The notes: generated by a model not told the origin, from the letters alone. Numbered from the stretch's first letter, positions 34,096 to 43,502 are shown. The stretch is DNA of 64,000 bases from CAWAND01 sp963807065 (GCA_963807065.1 CAWDZQ010000004.1:1054001-1118000); one strand, 5' to 3'. A program made the numbers and translations.

Positions 34096-35871
34096 ATGGG
34101 GACTTCGCCCTTGGCCCTTCGCCTGTGTTGGCCACGGTGGCCCTTGCTGGCGCTGGTTGGCATGGCGATCGTGTCGGGTGCCTGCGCCCATGCCGTGACG
34201 GGTCCCTCCCCGACCGTTTCTCCCATTCCGGTCCTAGGCATCACCCCTACGGCGCCGCCAACGGCCACCCCCTACAGCACCCCGACCAGCCTTCCCCCAT
34301 CCTTCGCGGGCCGCCCCACGCCACTCCCGCTGCCCACCGAAACCAGCCGATTTTTCGCCGGAAGTGGTGTGTGCAGCACTTGCCATAGGGATCAGAGCAG
34401 CAATACCGGTGAAGTCGTCTCCATTGATCGCCAGTGGGCAGTCTCCAGCATGGCCAACTCAGCCCGGAACCCCTTCTGGCAGGCGGCGCTGAGCGCCGAG
34501 GTCATGGCCGCTCCCGATCAGGGCCCGGGCATTCAGGCCTTCTGCAGTACGTGCCACATGCCGATGGCCAAATACACCGCCAACGTGTTCGGTACGCCGG
34601 CCACTGTGTTGGGGAATGGGTTTGTCAGCCCGCAAAACCCCCTGCACGGCCTGGCAATGGACGGGGTATCGTGCAGCCTGTGCCATCAGATCACTCAGAA
34701 TGGCCTTGGGACGGAAGACAGTTACACCGGAGGGTTTGTGATCGACGCTGAGGCGCCTGTGGGCTCCCGCCCAGCGTTCGGTCTGTATGCCACTGAATCC
34801 GACCTCGCCAATCTAATGGCCCGTGAGTCGGGTTTCTTGCCCATCAAATCCGATCATATTGGCCAGTCTGAATTGTGCGCCGTCTGTCATGAGGTGGTCC
34901 TTCAATTGGATGGAACGCCCAGCCAAGCCTCGCCCTTGACCCTCCAAGCCACCTACTTGGAATGGCTTCAGAGCGATGTGCGTTATGCGCAAAGCTGCCA
35001 GGATTGTCACATGCCGGAGGTGGCGTCGGGGGCCTACGTGGCCACCCAGAGCCGACAGCCGCGCAGCCCCTTCCGACAGCACAACTTCCTGGGGGGCAAT
35101 CTGGCCCTGCTCGACATATTCACTCGCCACGGATCTGAATTAGGCGTGGGCTATCTTCAGGATGCCATCCCAGCCGCCCAGACTGCTCAACGCGAATTTA
35201 TGCAAACTCAGACGGCCGATGTCAGCATCCTGTCGGCGCGTCAGATCGGCACCAGGCTTGAGATTACTGTCGACGTGCACGTCAAAACCGGGCACAAATT
35301 TCCCACCGGATTCCCGTCTCGCCGGGCGTGGATTCACCTGAAGGTTGAGGATGCCACGGGCTCGATTGTCTTTGAATCCGGTGCGACGGCCGCTGATGGC
35401 ACCATCGCGGGTGACGACCAGGCGCAGGGAGACGGAGGGTTTGAACCTCACTATCGGATTGTCGACAGTGAACAGAAAGTCCAAATCTATGAAGCTGTGT
35501 TGGGTTCGGCTGGGGGGCGATCAACCACCCGGTTGACCCAGGCTGCGCGCTGGCTCAAGGACAACCGGCTGCTTCCTGTCGGGTATCAGGCCGAGCCCGC
35601 CGATCAAGCCACAGCCGTGGTCGGCCGCGCCGTCAACGATGGAGATTTTGCGGGCGGAGGCGATACCGTGCAGTACAACGCGTCTATTGCCGGAGCCCAG
35701 GCTCCATACCACGTGACCGTCGAATTGCTCTATCAGTCGGTTTCGCCGGCCTGGGTCGAGGCGTTGAAGGCGGTGTCTTCCGTCGAAGCGGAGCGGTTCG
35801 TGGGATACGTCGGGGAAGCGCCAGCCGAAACACTGCTTATCAGCCGGCAGGAATTGCAGGTCTCACCCTAG
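34096..35871 (+). CDS. Pentaheme c-type cytochrome lipoprotein
   Basis: A 591-residue exported protein. The N-terminus has a basic stretch, a hydrophobic segment and a lipobox (VSGAC), so it is predicted to be lipid-anchored outside the membrane, followed by a Thr/Pro-rich linker. Five CxxCH heme sites are present: CSTCH, CSTCH, CSLCH, CAVCH and CQDCH. The C-terminal part, from about residue 380, is a beta-rich domain with KTGHKFPTGFPSRRAW, known from multiheme proteins. It may be an electron carrier or reductase for an extracellular acceptor. No partner oxidoreductase is nearby, and no heme-maturation genes are seen. Confidence 0.88.
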   Translation: MGTSPLALRLCWPRWPLLALVGMAIVSGACAHAVTGPSPTVSPIPVLGITPTAPPTATPYSTPTSLPPSFAGRPTPLPLPTETSRFFAGSGVCSTCHRDQSSNTGEVVSIDRQWAVSSMANSARNPFWQAALSAEVMAAPDQGPGIQAFCSTCHMPMAKYTANVFGTPATVLGNGFVSPQNPLHGLAMDGVSCSLCHQITQNGLGTEDSYTGGFVIDAEAPVGSRPAFGLYATESDLANLMARESGFLPIKSDHIGQSELCAVCHEVVLQLDGTPSQASPLTLQATYLEWLQSDVRYAQSCQDCHMPEVASGAYVATQSRQPRSPFRQHNFLGGNLALLDIFTRHGSELGVGYLQDAIPAAQTAQREFMQTQTADVSILSARQIGTRLEITVDVHVKTGHKFPTGFPSRRAWIHLKVEDATGSIVFESGATAADGTIAGDDQAQGDGGFEPHYRIVDSEQKVQIYEAVLGSAGGRSTTRLTQAARWLKDNRLLPVGYQAEPADQATAVVGRAVNDGDFAGGGDTVQYNASIAGAQAPYHVTVELLYQSVSPAWVEALKAVSSVEAERFVGYVGEAPAETLLISRQELQVSP

Positions 35872-35919
35872 CCTCGCTCAGGATGAGAGCAGGCGCAATT
35901 CTGAGAGATGGGAGGCATG

Positions 35920-36693
35920 ATGGCACAGGGAGCCGTAATCGTCACAGGGGCCTCGCGCGGTCTGGGCGCTGCCGCTGTCCGGGAACTGGCCCGATTGGGT
36001 GTCCCGACGGTGATTGGGGCGCGGACGCCTGCCGACCTGCAGGCCGTGGCCAACGACGTGCGCACCCTGGGTGGCCGGGTGACGGTTGTGGTCGGGGACA
36101 TCACACAGGACAAGATCCGGGCGGGGCTGATTTGGGCGGCGCAGGTGACCTATGGCGGCCTGCTGGGTCTGATCAACAACGCCGCCATGCTTACGCCCAT
36201 CGCGCTCCTGTCGCAGGCTGAAGAAGCCGCATGGGCGGCCCACTGGCAATTGAACGTCCTGGCGCCCGTCTTGCTCACCAAGATGGCCCTGCCGGCGCTG
36301 AGGCAGTCCCGAGGTCGGGTGATCAATGTCTCAAGTGGGGCGGCCGAGCGCGTCACACCAGGCTGGGGTGCTTACGACCTTTCCAAGGCGGCCATCAATC
36401 AGTTCACTCGCCAGTTGGCCGCCGAAGAACCCGACGTGATCAGTGTTGCCTTTCGGCCGGGGGTGGTGGACACCGAGATGCAAGCTGAAATCCGGTCAAG
36501 CGGCCAAGGGGCCATGCTGCCCCAGTCCCTCGCGCGCTTCGTCCGACTTTTCGAAGACGGTCAGTTGCTGCCGCCGGAGAAGCCCGGGCAGGTCCTGGCC
36601 AAACTGGCGCTGTGGGCTCCCTCGAGTCTGTCCGGCCAGTTTGTGAGCTGGGACGATGCGGGCATGGAACACCTGGCACCGGGGGCCACTTAG
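35920..36693 (+). CDS. Short-chain dehydrogenase/reductase
   Basis: A 257-residue classical SDR: cofactor loop TGASRGLG near residue 9, LINNAAM, the catalytic serine in RVINVSSGAA and the YxxxK pair in YDLSKAAINQF. The absence of an acidic residue after the second strand and the presence of GARTPADLQ suggest NADP use, with low confidence. The substrate is unknown. ATG 35920 is chosen because GGAGG lies four bases upstream; ATG 35908 and 35917 are less well spaced. A strong terminator follows. Confidence 0.88.
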   Translation: MAQGAVIVTGASRGLGAAAVRELARLGVPTVIGARTPADLQAVANDVRTLGGRVTVVVGDITQDKIRAGLIWAAQVTYGGLLGLINNAAMLTPIALLSQAEEAAWAAHWQLNVLAPVLLTKMALPALRQSRGRVINVSSGAAERVTPGWGAYDLSKAAINQFTRQLAAEEPDVISVAFRPGVVDTEMQAEIRSSGQGAMLPQSLARFVRLFEDGQLLPPEKPGQVLAKLALWAPSSLSGQFVSWDDAGMEHLAPGAT

Positions 36694-36713
36694 CCTTTCG
36701 GAGGAGGCCTTGC

Positions 36714-36752
36714 GAAAAGGGCCTGCGGTGAGCTTCAAGGGCCCTTTCGTTT
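36714..36752 (+). terminator. Intrinsic terminator after the SDR gene
   Basis: GAAAAGGGCC (36714-36723) pairs with GGGCCCTTTC (36739-36748) across a 15-base loop, followed by GTTT. A T-rich tail follows but is short. Confidence 0.6.
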
Positions 36753-36893
36753 CCGGCCTGGTCCGGCGCGCGCAGGGACGTTGACCGGGCCGTCTCGAGG
36801 GCCAAGCCGGCCGGGGACAATTCCATCCGCGCACACGATCCTCTAGGACTGAAGGGCAAACCCCAACATGCCCCTCATCGTTGGCCGAACCAT

Positions 36894-36911
36894 TTGTGAA
36901 AATTCGCATAA
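36894..36911. promoter_or_regulatory. Rex-like palindrome (copy C, degenerate)
   Basis: TTGTGAAAATTCGCATAA: the left half is perfect and the right half has two mismatches. It lies in the 360-base gap between the SDR gene and the ParB-like/UspA gene; nothing else recognisable was seen in the gap. Confidence 0.4.
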
Positions 36912-37054
36912 ACTGGGCGGACGTCTCCTGGGGCGGCAAATCCCGCCTGTGAGCCACATGCATCGCGGTAGGATTGGGGTGTGAATCGAGCCAAGACAAA
37001 GAGGGCGCCAGGGGGGCTTGGCAATCCCGCCCAGTCCCGAAGTGGGTGTCAGAT

Positions 37055-38797
37055 GTGAGCGAGCCGAGCCGACTGGAATTCACCCAAGCCGTACGTGACT
37101 TCCGAGCCGCACGACAGCGGGCGGGCCTGCAGCAGGTGCTGGCGCGCCTGACTGGCAGGCCAGCGGACCTGCTCCCGTTTGAGCAAGTGCGGGAGATCTT
37201 GCGCGGCAGGTCGACGCTTCCCCGGGGTCTGCAGGAGATTCCGCTGGACGCCATCGTCGGCAGTGTCGGCCGCTATGCGGACTTCACCCGATCCTTCATG
37301 CCCCTGACCGATGCCCAAGGACAAAGATGGGCGCGGGTCAAAGCCATGGCAGAGGGGCAGGCAGGACTGCCTCCGATCGAAGTCTACAAGATCGGCGAAA
37401 CGTATTTTGTCAGGGATGGACACCATCGAGTCTCGGTGGCCAAGGAGATGGGCGCTGATACGATCGAGGCCTATGTCACGGAAGTGGAGGTCAAGATACC
37501 CCTCTCCCCCGACACCAGCCCTGAGGAGTTGATCCTCAAGGCTGAGTACGCAGGTTTCCTCGAGCGGACCCGGCTGGATGTGATCCGTCCGGAGGCCGAC
37601 TTGAGCCTCACCGAAGCCGGCAAGTACCCGCTGCTGGAGGAACACATCGCTGTGCACCGGTACTTCATGGGGCTGGAGCTCCAGCGCGAAGTGCCCTATG
37701 GAGAAGCGGTTGCCCATTGGTACGACGAGGTCTATCTTCCGGTGGTGTCCGTCATTCTCGAACAGGGTTTGCTCCGAGATTTCCCCGGGCGAACCGAAGC
37801 CGACCTCTACCTGTGGGTGATGGAGCATCGTGCTGAACTCGAGTCTTTGTTGGGGTGGAGTATTGACCCTGATCAGGCGGCGGCGCACCTTGTTGCGGAG
37901 CATAGTGAGCGCGTCGGCAAGGTCGCCGAGCGTCTTGGAGACAAGCTGTTATCATCCGTGGTTCCGGAAGGATTGAGCCTTGGCCCGCCGGCGGGAGAAT
38001 GGCGCCGGCAGCGGGAGAGGCTGGGGGACGATGATCGCCTGTTCGATGACATCTTGGTCCCGCTGCGGCATGACGCCATGGGGTGGGAAGCTCTGAACCA
38101 GGGGATTGAGGTAGCAAGGCAGGAGTCGGCCAGAATCCGTGGCCTGCACCTGATTGCGCAGCCCGAGGACGCGGATTCACAGCGTGTCCGCTCGCTGACG
38201 GCGGAATTCAATCGGCGCTGCCGGGAAGCCGGCGTCGAGGCCACCTTGGCGGTGGATGTCGGACCTGCGGCGCGCAGGATATGTGAGCGCGCGGCCTGGA
38301 CGGACCTGGTTGTGGTCAGCCTGGCCCACCCGCCGGCCCCGCAGGGCGTGGCTCGATTGGCATCAGGATTTCGGAATCTGGTGCGGACCTGTCCCCGGCC
38401 GGTGCTGGCCGTCCCACGCACGGCTTCGCCAATCGGCAGACTGCTGCTGGCCTACGATGGCAGTCCCAAAGCCCGCGAGGCGCTCTACGTGGCAACTTAC
38501 ATGGGCGGCGCCTGGGGAGCAAAACTGACACTGGTGGTGGTCGACGACAAAGGCGAAGACATGCGCCCCGTCCTGGAAGACGCCCGGACCTACCTGGCCG
38601 ATTCTGGGGTGGAAGCGGCCAGCATGAGCATGCAGGGCGAAGCCGCCGAATGCATCTTGGCGGCGGCCGAAGAGCATGGGGCCGAACTGATCGTCATGGG
38701 CGGTTATGGCGCTAACCCGATGGTCGAAGTCGTCCTGGGCAGTGCCGTGGATGAAGTTCTCAGGCGGTCGCATGCGCCTGTGCTCCTGTGCCGCTGA
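37055..38797 (+). CDS. ParB-like (DUF4032-type) domain fused to two UspA domains
   Basis: A 580-residue protein. Residues about 70-270 resemble the ParB/Srx-like DUF4032 region: IEVYKIGETYFVRDGHHRVSVAKEMGA is the nuclease-like loop with Asp-Gly-His-His-Arg, followed by HIAVHRYFMGLE, VAHWYDEVYLPVV and LRDFPGRTEADLYLWVMEHR. Two UspA-like repeats follow (starting DDILVPLRHDAMG near residue 330 and GRLLLAYDGSPKAREALY near 455). The second ends with the ATP-binding glycine pattern VMGGYGANPMVEVVLGSAVDEVL. A role in stress signalling or nucleotide sensing is an inference; the ParB-like part suggests CTP or DNA binding. GTG 37055 lacks a clear ribosome site, so the start is uncertain. Confidence 0.8.
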   Translation: MSEPSRLEFTQAVRDFRAARQRAGLQQVLARLTGRPADLLPFEQVREILRGRSTLPRGLQEIPLDAIVGSVGRYADFTRSFMPLTDAQGQRWARVKAMAEGQAGLPPIEVYKIGETYFVRDGHHRVSVAKEMGADTIEAYVTEVEVKIPLSPDTSPEELILKAEYAGFLERTRLDVIRPEADLSLTEAGKYPLLEEHIAVHRYFMGLELQREVPYGEAVAHWYDEVYLPVVSVILEQGLLRDFPGRTEADLYLWVMEHRAELESLLGWSIDPDQAAAHLVAEHSERVGKVAERLGDKLLSSVVPEGLSLGPPAGEWRRQRERLGDDDRLFDDILVPLRHDAMGWEALNQGIEVARQESARIRGLHLIAQPEDADSQRVRSLTAEFNRRCREAGVEATLAVDVGPAARRICERAAWTDLVVVSLAHPPAPQGVARLASGFRNLVRTCPRPVLAVPRTASPIGRLLLAYDGSPKAREALYVATYMGGAWGAKLTLVVVDDKGEDMRPVLEDARTYLADSGVEAASMSMQGEAAECILAAAEEHGAELIVMGGYGANPMVEVVLGSAVDEVLRRSHAPVLLCR

Positions 38798-38837
38798 TGC
38801 GGGGGGCCTGCTCATGCGGTTCTTATCAACCCGGGGG

Positions 38838-38843
38838 ATAATG
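38838..38843 (+). promoter_or_regulatory. Candidate -10 element of the ABC-2 exporter
   Basis: GATAAT followed by GGGCCCGCCCGGGCGC, about 50 bases before the GTG at 38895. Confidence 0.3.
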
Positions 38844-38894
38844 GGCCCGCCCGGGCGCGGCCGAATATGGGAGCCAACAACAGCGGAGATGCAC

Positions 38895-39876
38895 GTGATC
38901 CAAGTTGAGGATCTGACCCGAAACTACGGCGAGACGACGGCCGTCGATCGAATTACCTTCGACGTCGAGGCCGGCGAGATCTTCGGATTCTTGGGCCCCA
39001 ACGGGGCAGGCAAGACGACCACCATCCACATGCTCACGACCTTGCTTCGACCAACCTCCGGATCGGCGACCATCGATGGGCATGACGTTCTGCGAGACCG
39101 GCGTGGTGTTCGCCGAACGATTGGCCTGGTCTTTCAGGAGCCCAGCCTGGATGAACAACTCACCGGCCGTGAAAACCTGCGTTTCCACGCCATGCTGTAT
39201 GGCCTGTCGGCCGCCGCGTTTGCTCAGCGGTCCCGGTCCCTTCTCGACCTGGTTGAGCTGGAGGAGCGGGCGGACGCGTTGGTTGAAACCTATTCCGGAG
39301 GGATGAAGCGGCGGTTGGAAGTGGCCCGCGGCCTGCTTCACGCGCCGCGAGTTCTTGTTTCTGGATGAGCCGACCCTCGGTCTCGATCCACAGACGCGGC
39401 GGCATATCTGGGCATACCTTCGCCGACTCAGGGAGACGGAGGGCATCACCGTCTTCATGACCACGCATTACATGGATGAAGCCGAAAACTGCGACCGGGT
39501 GGCCGTGATCGACAAGGGCCAGATTGTGGCCCTCGATGATCCGCGCGCTCTGAAGAGCCTGGTGGGCGGGGATGTGGTGTCGATTGAAACCCCACAGCCC
39601 AGGGAAGCCTTGGATAGGTTGGCGAAAATGGAGGCTCTTAAACCTCGGCTGGGCCCCGATGGCCAGGTGATCGTGGAGGTATACCAGGCCGAGACCGTGC
39701 TTGCCAAGTTGATGGCCGAGCTCAACAAGGGGCCTGAGGCTGTGGATGTTCTTAGCGTCAATCTGCGGCGCCCCACGCTGGAGGATGTATTCATCAAGCT
39801 CACCGGCAGGGCGATGCGTGATCCGAAAAAGGAACAAGACGGCGATGGACACCGCCGCCGGCGGCGAGGGGTCTGA
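38895..39876 (+). CDS. ABC-2 type exporter ATP-binding protein, interrupted by a +1 frameshift
   Basis: An ATP-binding cassette protein of the DrrA/CcmA kind: VEDLTRNYG, Walker A GPNGAGKTTTIHML, Q-loop VFQEPSLDEQ, signature YSGGMKRRLEVARG, then Walker [12 protein letters not shown] and the switch histidine THYMDEAENCDRVAVI. In the sequence, Walker B is split between frames. The codons ...GTT CTT are followed by an extra G at 39357 and then TTT CTG GAT GAG. Removing that base restores [14 protein letters not shown]. Uncorrected, the protein ends at 39368 and lacks ATPase function. The span is 982 bases (3n+1). GTG 38895 has GGAG six bases upstream. It pairs with the permease at 39891. Confidence 0.9.
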
Positions 39877-39890
39877 GGTAGGCGAGGCAT

Positions 39891-40679
39891 ATGCTGGCAG
39901 AGCTGAGGGCCATCTACACCATCTGGAGCAGGGACATGCTCCGCTTCCGGCGCGACCGAGCCCGCGTGGTTTCATCGATCGGCCAGCCGTTGATCTTCTT
40001 GCTGTTGTTCGGAGCCGGATTTTCCCCGGCTATGAGCAACATCGGTGGGGGTCAGATCGATTTCACCAGCTTCTTCTTCCCCGGGATCCTGGCCATGACG
40101 GTCCTGTTCACCGCTGTGTACTCGGCGGTGTCCATCGTTTGGGATCGCCAGTTTGGGTTCCTCAAAGAGGTGCAGGTTACTCCGGCCTCCAGTTTTGCGG
40201 TGGCCCTGGGCAAGGTCGCCGGTGGCACGACGGTGGCGGTGCTGCAGGGCATCGTCATGCTGGTTCTGGCGCCCATCTTGGGGCTTAGCCTCGGCCTCGG
40301 CCAGATTATTGATCTCTTCGGATTGATGCTCCTCCTGGCTGCCATGCTGACCTCGCTGGGCCTGCTCCTGGCGGCAAGGCAGCGCTCGATGGAGGGATTT
40401 CACATGGTGATGAACTTTGTCCTCCTGCCTCTGTTCTTCCTGTCCGGGGCATTCTTTCCGCTTCAGGGTGTGCCCACCTGGATGCGGCTGTTGGCGGCGA
40501 TGGACCCGGTGACCTACGGGATTGACCCCTTGCGGTGGACTTTGCTCGAACCAAACGTGCCGCTGGATGCCCTGCGCGCCATTACTTTGCATCCCGTGGT
40601 TACCAACGTGGTGGTGATGCTTTTGTTTGGCCTGGCCTTCCTCCTGCCGGGGATCTGGCTATATGGCCGGCAGGACTAG
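39891..40679 (+). CDS. ABC-2 type exporter permease
   Basis: A 262-residue membrane protein with six helices in the ABC-2 pattern. The N-terminal cytoplasmic RDMLRFRRDRARVV precedes IGQPLIFLLLFGAGF, then VQVTPASSFAVALGKVAGG, the conserved MEGFHMVMNFVLLPLFFLSGAFFPLQGVPTWM signature and a final helix. These export drugs, lipids or polymers with the preceding ATPase; the cargo is unknown. The gap to the ATPase gene is 14 bases and GAGGCG lies before the ATG. Confidence 0.9.
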   Translation: MLAELRAIYTIWSRDMLRFRRDRARVVSSIGQPLIFLLLFGAGFSPAMSNIGGGQIDFTSFFFPGILAMTVLFTAVYSAVSIVWDRQFGFLKEVQVTPASSFAVALGKVAGGTTVAVLQGIVMLVLAPILGLSLGLGQIIDLFGLMLLLAAMLTSLGLLLAARQRSMEGFHMVMNFVLLPLFFLSGAFFPLQGVPTWMRLLAAMDPVTYGIDPLRWTLLEPNVPLDALRAITLHPVVTNVVVMLLFGLAFLLPGIWLYGRQD

Positions 40680-40701
40680 ATCGAGAAGCGGGCCCGGGGA
40701 A

Positions 40702-40716
40702 GTCTAGCCTTCGGCT
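40702..40716 (+). terminator. Short hairpin after the exporter operon
   Basis: CTAGCC, loop TTC, GGCTAG, followed by GTTTG. It is a weak intrinsic terminator at best. Confidence 0.35.
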
Positions 40717-40785
40717 AGGTTTGTCCGCTGAGATTTGGTTGAGGGGACCCTGATAGAGTTGGATGGGGAAGCAGTACTGCCGGAG

Positions 40786-40812
40786 GGAGGCCCATTTTGG
40801 GTCTCCTTTGCT
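40786..40812 (+). terminator. Strong hairpin in the leader of the HD-GYP gene
   Basis: GGAGGCCC, loop ATTTT, GGGTCTCC (eight pairs, one G-U), then TTTGCTTTG. It sits about 85 bases before the sensor start and could be a terminator of upstream transcription or an attenuator of the sensor gene. Confidence 0.5.
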
Positions 40813-40892
40813 TTGTTAAGCGGGGGAGTGTCAGGTCTCTCCGGGACCTGGGGTCGCCGGAGCATGAAGTAGGTGCCTGGAAGAGGGGTTTG

Positions 40893-43502
40893 ATGAGTAG
40901 GTTGTGGCGGATGGGCGTTACGTTGCGGGGCCGCATGATGGGCCTGGTGCTCCTGGCACTGGTGCCTTTTCTCGGGGTCATCCTGGTCTTGACTTTCAAC
41001 CAGCGCCGTGCCGGAGTCGCTCAGGCAAGCGACCATGCACTCAGCCTGGCCAGGCTGGCGGCCATCGACCAGGAACGCCAAATCGAGCAGGTGCACGAAC
41101 TTCTCAGGGTGATCTCCCAGCTGCCAGATGTGACAGCCGGCTCGGCTGATGGCTGCCACCAAGTGCTGGCCAACCTGGCTAATGCCTATGAATCCGTCGC
41201 CAACCTGGGTGTCATCGATGTCAACGGCAATCTCATTTGCAGCGCCTTGACGACCGAGGGAGCCGTCAATCTGAGCGATCGGGAATACTTTCAGCGCTCC
41301 CTTAACAGGCGCAGCTTCGCCGCCGGGAAGTACCAGATCGGCCGCGTGACCGGCATCGCAAGCATCAACTTCGGATTCCCTTTGTCCAGCCCCAACGGGG
41401 CGCTGCAAGGGGTGGTGTTCGCTGCTCTGGATCTGCAGAGCATGAAAGCCATGGCCTCGCAGGCAGCCCTTCCCGAGGGAACCAACCTGCTGGTGGTCGA
41501 CACGACGGGAACCGTGTTGGTGCATTTCCCTGAGGCGGAAGGCTGGATCGGCCGCCCCATCGAGAACTCAGAGTTGTTCAAGGTCATTCGGGAATCGGGG
41601 GATGGGAAGACGGCCCAACTCACCGATCCGGACGGCGTGCCGCGTTTGTACGGGATGACTCAACTGTCCGGGGAGGGCGCCAAAGCCGCCTTTGTGGCGG
41701 TGGGCATCCCGATGGCATCCGCGCTGGCGTTGGCCGACCAAACCCTGGCCCGGGGCCTGCTGTCGCTCGGGCTGGCGACCCTGGCGGGACTTGTCCTGGC
41801 TTACCTGGGCAGCGAAACCTTTGTGCTCAAGCGTGTGCGCAAGCTGGTGGATCGGACCCGAGCATTGGCGCAAGGCGACCTGTCGATACGAATGGGTGCA
41901 CCCTATCCGTCCGATGAGCTGGGTGGACTTGCCGGGGCTTTCGACCAGATGGCAACCACCCTGGAAGCCCATGCCAGGCAACGCGAGGAGACCCTGGAAG
42001 CGCTTGAGACAAGTGAAGCTCGATTCCGGACTCTGGTGGAGGAGTCCTTGGCCGGTGTCTACATTATCCAGGGCGGAAAGTTCCAGTACGTCAACCCTGT
42101 CTTGGCCGGCACCTTCGGTTACAGGCCGGATGAGCTGATCGGCCGGCTTGGGCCGGTTGACCTGACCGATCCCACTGATCGGCAGCAGGTGGCCGATAAC
42201 ATTCAGCGGCGGATGTCCGGCGAGCAGAAGTCCATTCACTACGAATTCCACGGTTTGACCAAGAACGGGGATCAGATCGAGGCGGAGGTTCTGGGTTCCG
42301 TGATCGACGTGGCGGGCGTTCGGTCGGTGATCGGCACTCTGATCGACGTGACTGATCGCCGCCGGTCGGAGGCGGAAATCGAGCGCCAGGTCCGCCGCTT
42401 GAACGCGCTGAGGGCCATCGACATGGCCATCACTGCCAGCCTCGACCCGCGGGTGACCTTCAACGTCCTTCTAGACCAGGCTGTCACACAACTGGAGATA
42501 GATGCAGCTGCCATTCTCTACTACGACCCCCATACCCGCACGCTCAATTACGCCGCTGGAAGGGGCTTTGTGTCGGATGCCTTACAACACACGACGCTGC
42601 GCATGGGCGAAGGCTTCGCAGGCCGGGCAGCTCAAGACCGAACGGTCGTCCGCATCAAGGATCTAACCACGTCGGAGGGCGAGTTCGGCCGCTCGCCCCA
42701 CATTAAGGAAGAGACTTTCGTCTCCTACTTCGCCGTGCCCTTGATCTCGAAAGGCAGCATCCAGGGGGTGCTCGAACTGTTTAATCGAACGCCACTCGAT
42801 CCGAAGCAGGAATGGCTGGACTTCATGGACGCCCTGGCTGGTCAGGCAGCCATCGCCATCGACAACGCGCAAATGTTCGACGCGCTCCACAGGTCCAATC
42901 TGGACCTTGTCGAGGCCTACGACACCACCCTCGAAGGCTGGTCGAAAGCGCTCGAACTGAGGGATCGAGAGACACAGGGACACGCCAGCCGGGTCACCGA
43001 AGTCACGCTTCGGCTCGCCCAAACCTTAGGCATCGAGCGAACGGACCTGGTCCACGTGCGACGCGGCGCTTTGTTGCATGACATCGGCAAAATGGGAATT
43101 CCGGATGAAATCCTTCGCAAGCCGGGCCCGCTGACCGACGACGAATGGTCGATCATGCGCCGGCATCCCGTGTACGCTTACGAACTGCTTTCGCCGATCG
43201 AGTTTCTCCGTCCCGCGTTGGCGATTCCCTATTGCCATCACGAGAAATGGGATGGCACCGGCTATCCGCGCCGACTCAAGGGGACGTCGATCCCCATCTC
43301 CGCCCGGGTCTTCGCCGTGGTGGACGTGTGGGACGCCCTCAGGTCGGATCGACCCTACCGTCCGGCATGGGAGGAGCAACGAGTTCGCGGCTATCTGGCG
43401 GAGCAGAAGGGCAAACACTTTGATCCCGGTGTCGTGGACGCGTTTCTCGACTTGGAAGCGGATATCCGAGATACTTTCCAGCCGCCCCATTTCAACTATT
43501 GA
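40893..43502 (+). CDS. Membrane sensor c-di-GMP phosphodiesterase (dCache-HAMP-PAS-GAF-HD-GYP)
   Basis: An 869-residue regulator. A transmembrane helix near residue 15 and another near 290 flank a dCache-like extracytoplasmic domain (LGVIDVNGNLICSA..., LSDREYFQRSLN). A HAMP linker follows at about 310-360, then a PAS domain (FRTLVEESLAGVYIIQGGKFQYVNP), a GAF domain (LRAIDMAITASLDPRVTFNVLLDQAV) and a C-terminal HD-GYP domain. The HD pair is in LLHDIGKMGIPDEIL and the GYP-type motif in HHEKWDGTGYPRRLKG. The HD-GYP residues look intact, so cyclic-di-GMP hydrolysis is expected, controlled by an outside ligand that is unknown. GAGGGG four bases before ATG 40893 fixes the start. Confidence 0.92.
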   Translation: MSRLWRMGVTLRGRMMGLVLLALVPFLGVILVLTFNQRRAGVAQASDHALSLARLAAIDQERQIEQVHELLRVISQLPDVTAGSADGCHQVLANLANAYESVANLGVIDVNGNLICSALTTEGAVNLSDREYFQRSLNRRSFAAGKYQIGRVTGIASINFGFPLSSPNGALQGVVFAALDLQSMKAMASQAALPEGTNLLVVDTTGTVLVHFPEAEGWIGRPIENSELFKVIRESGDGKTAQLTDPDGVPRLYGMTQLSGEGAKAAFVAVGIPMASALALADQTLARGLLSLGLATLAGLVLAYLGSETFVLKRVRKLVDRTRALAQGDLSIRMGAPYPSDELGGLAGAFDQMATTLEAHARQREETLEALETSEARFRTLVEESLAGVYIIQGGKFQYVNPVLAGTFGYRPDELIGRLGPVDLTDPTDRQQVADNIQRRMSGEQKSIHYEFHGLTKNGDQIEAEVLGSVIDVAGVRSVIGTLIDVTDRRRSEAEIERQVRRLNALRAIDMAITASLDPRVTFNVLLDQAVTQLEIDAAAILYYDPHTRTLNYAAGRGFVSDALQHTTLRMGEGFAGRAAQDRTVVRIKDLTTSEGEFGRSPHIKEETFVSYFAVPLISKGSIQGVLELFNRTPLDPKQEWLDFMDALAGQAAIAIDNAQMFDALHRSNLDLVEAYDTTLEGWSKALELRDRETQGHASRVTEVTLRLAQTLGIERTDLVHVRRGALLHDIGKMGIPDEILRKPGPLTDDEWSIMRRHPVYAYELLSPIEFLRPALAIPYCHHEKWDGTGYPRRLKGTSIPISARVFAVVDVWDALRSDRPYRPAWEEQRVRGYLAEQKGKHFDPGVVDAFLDLEADIRDTFQPPHFNY

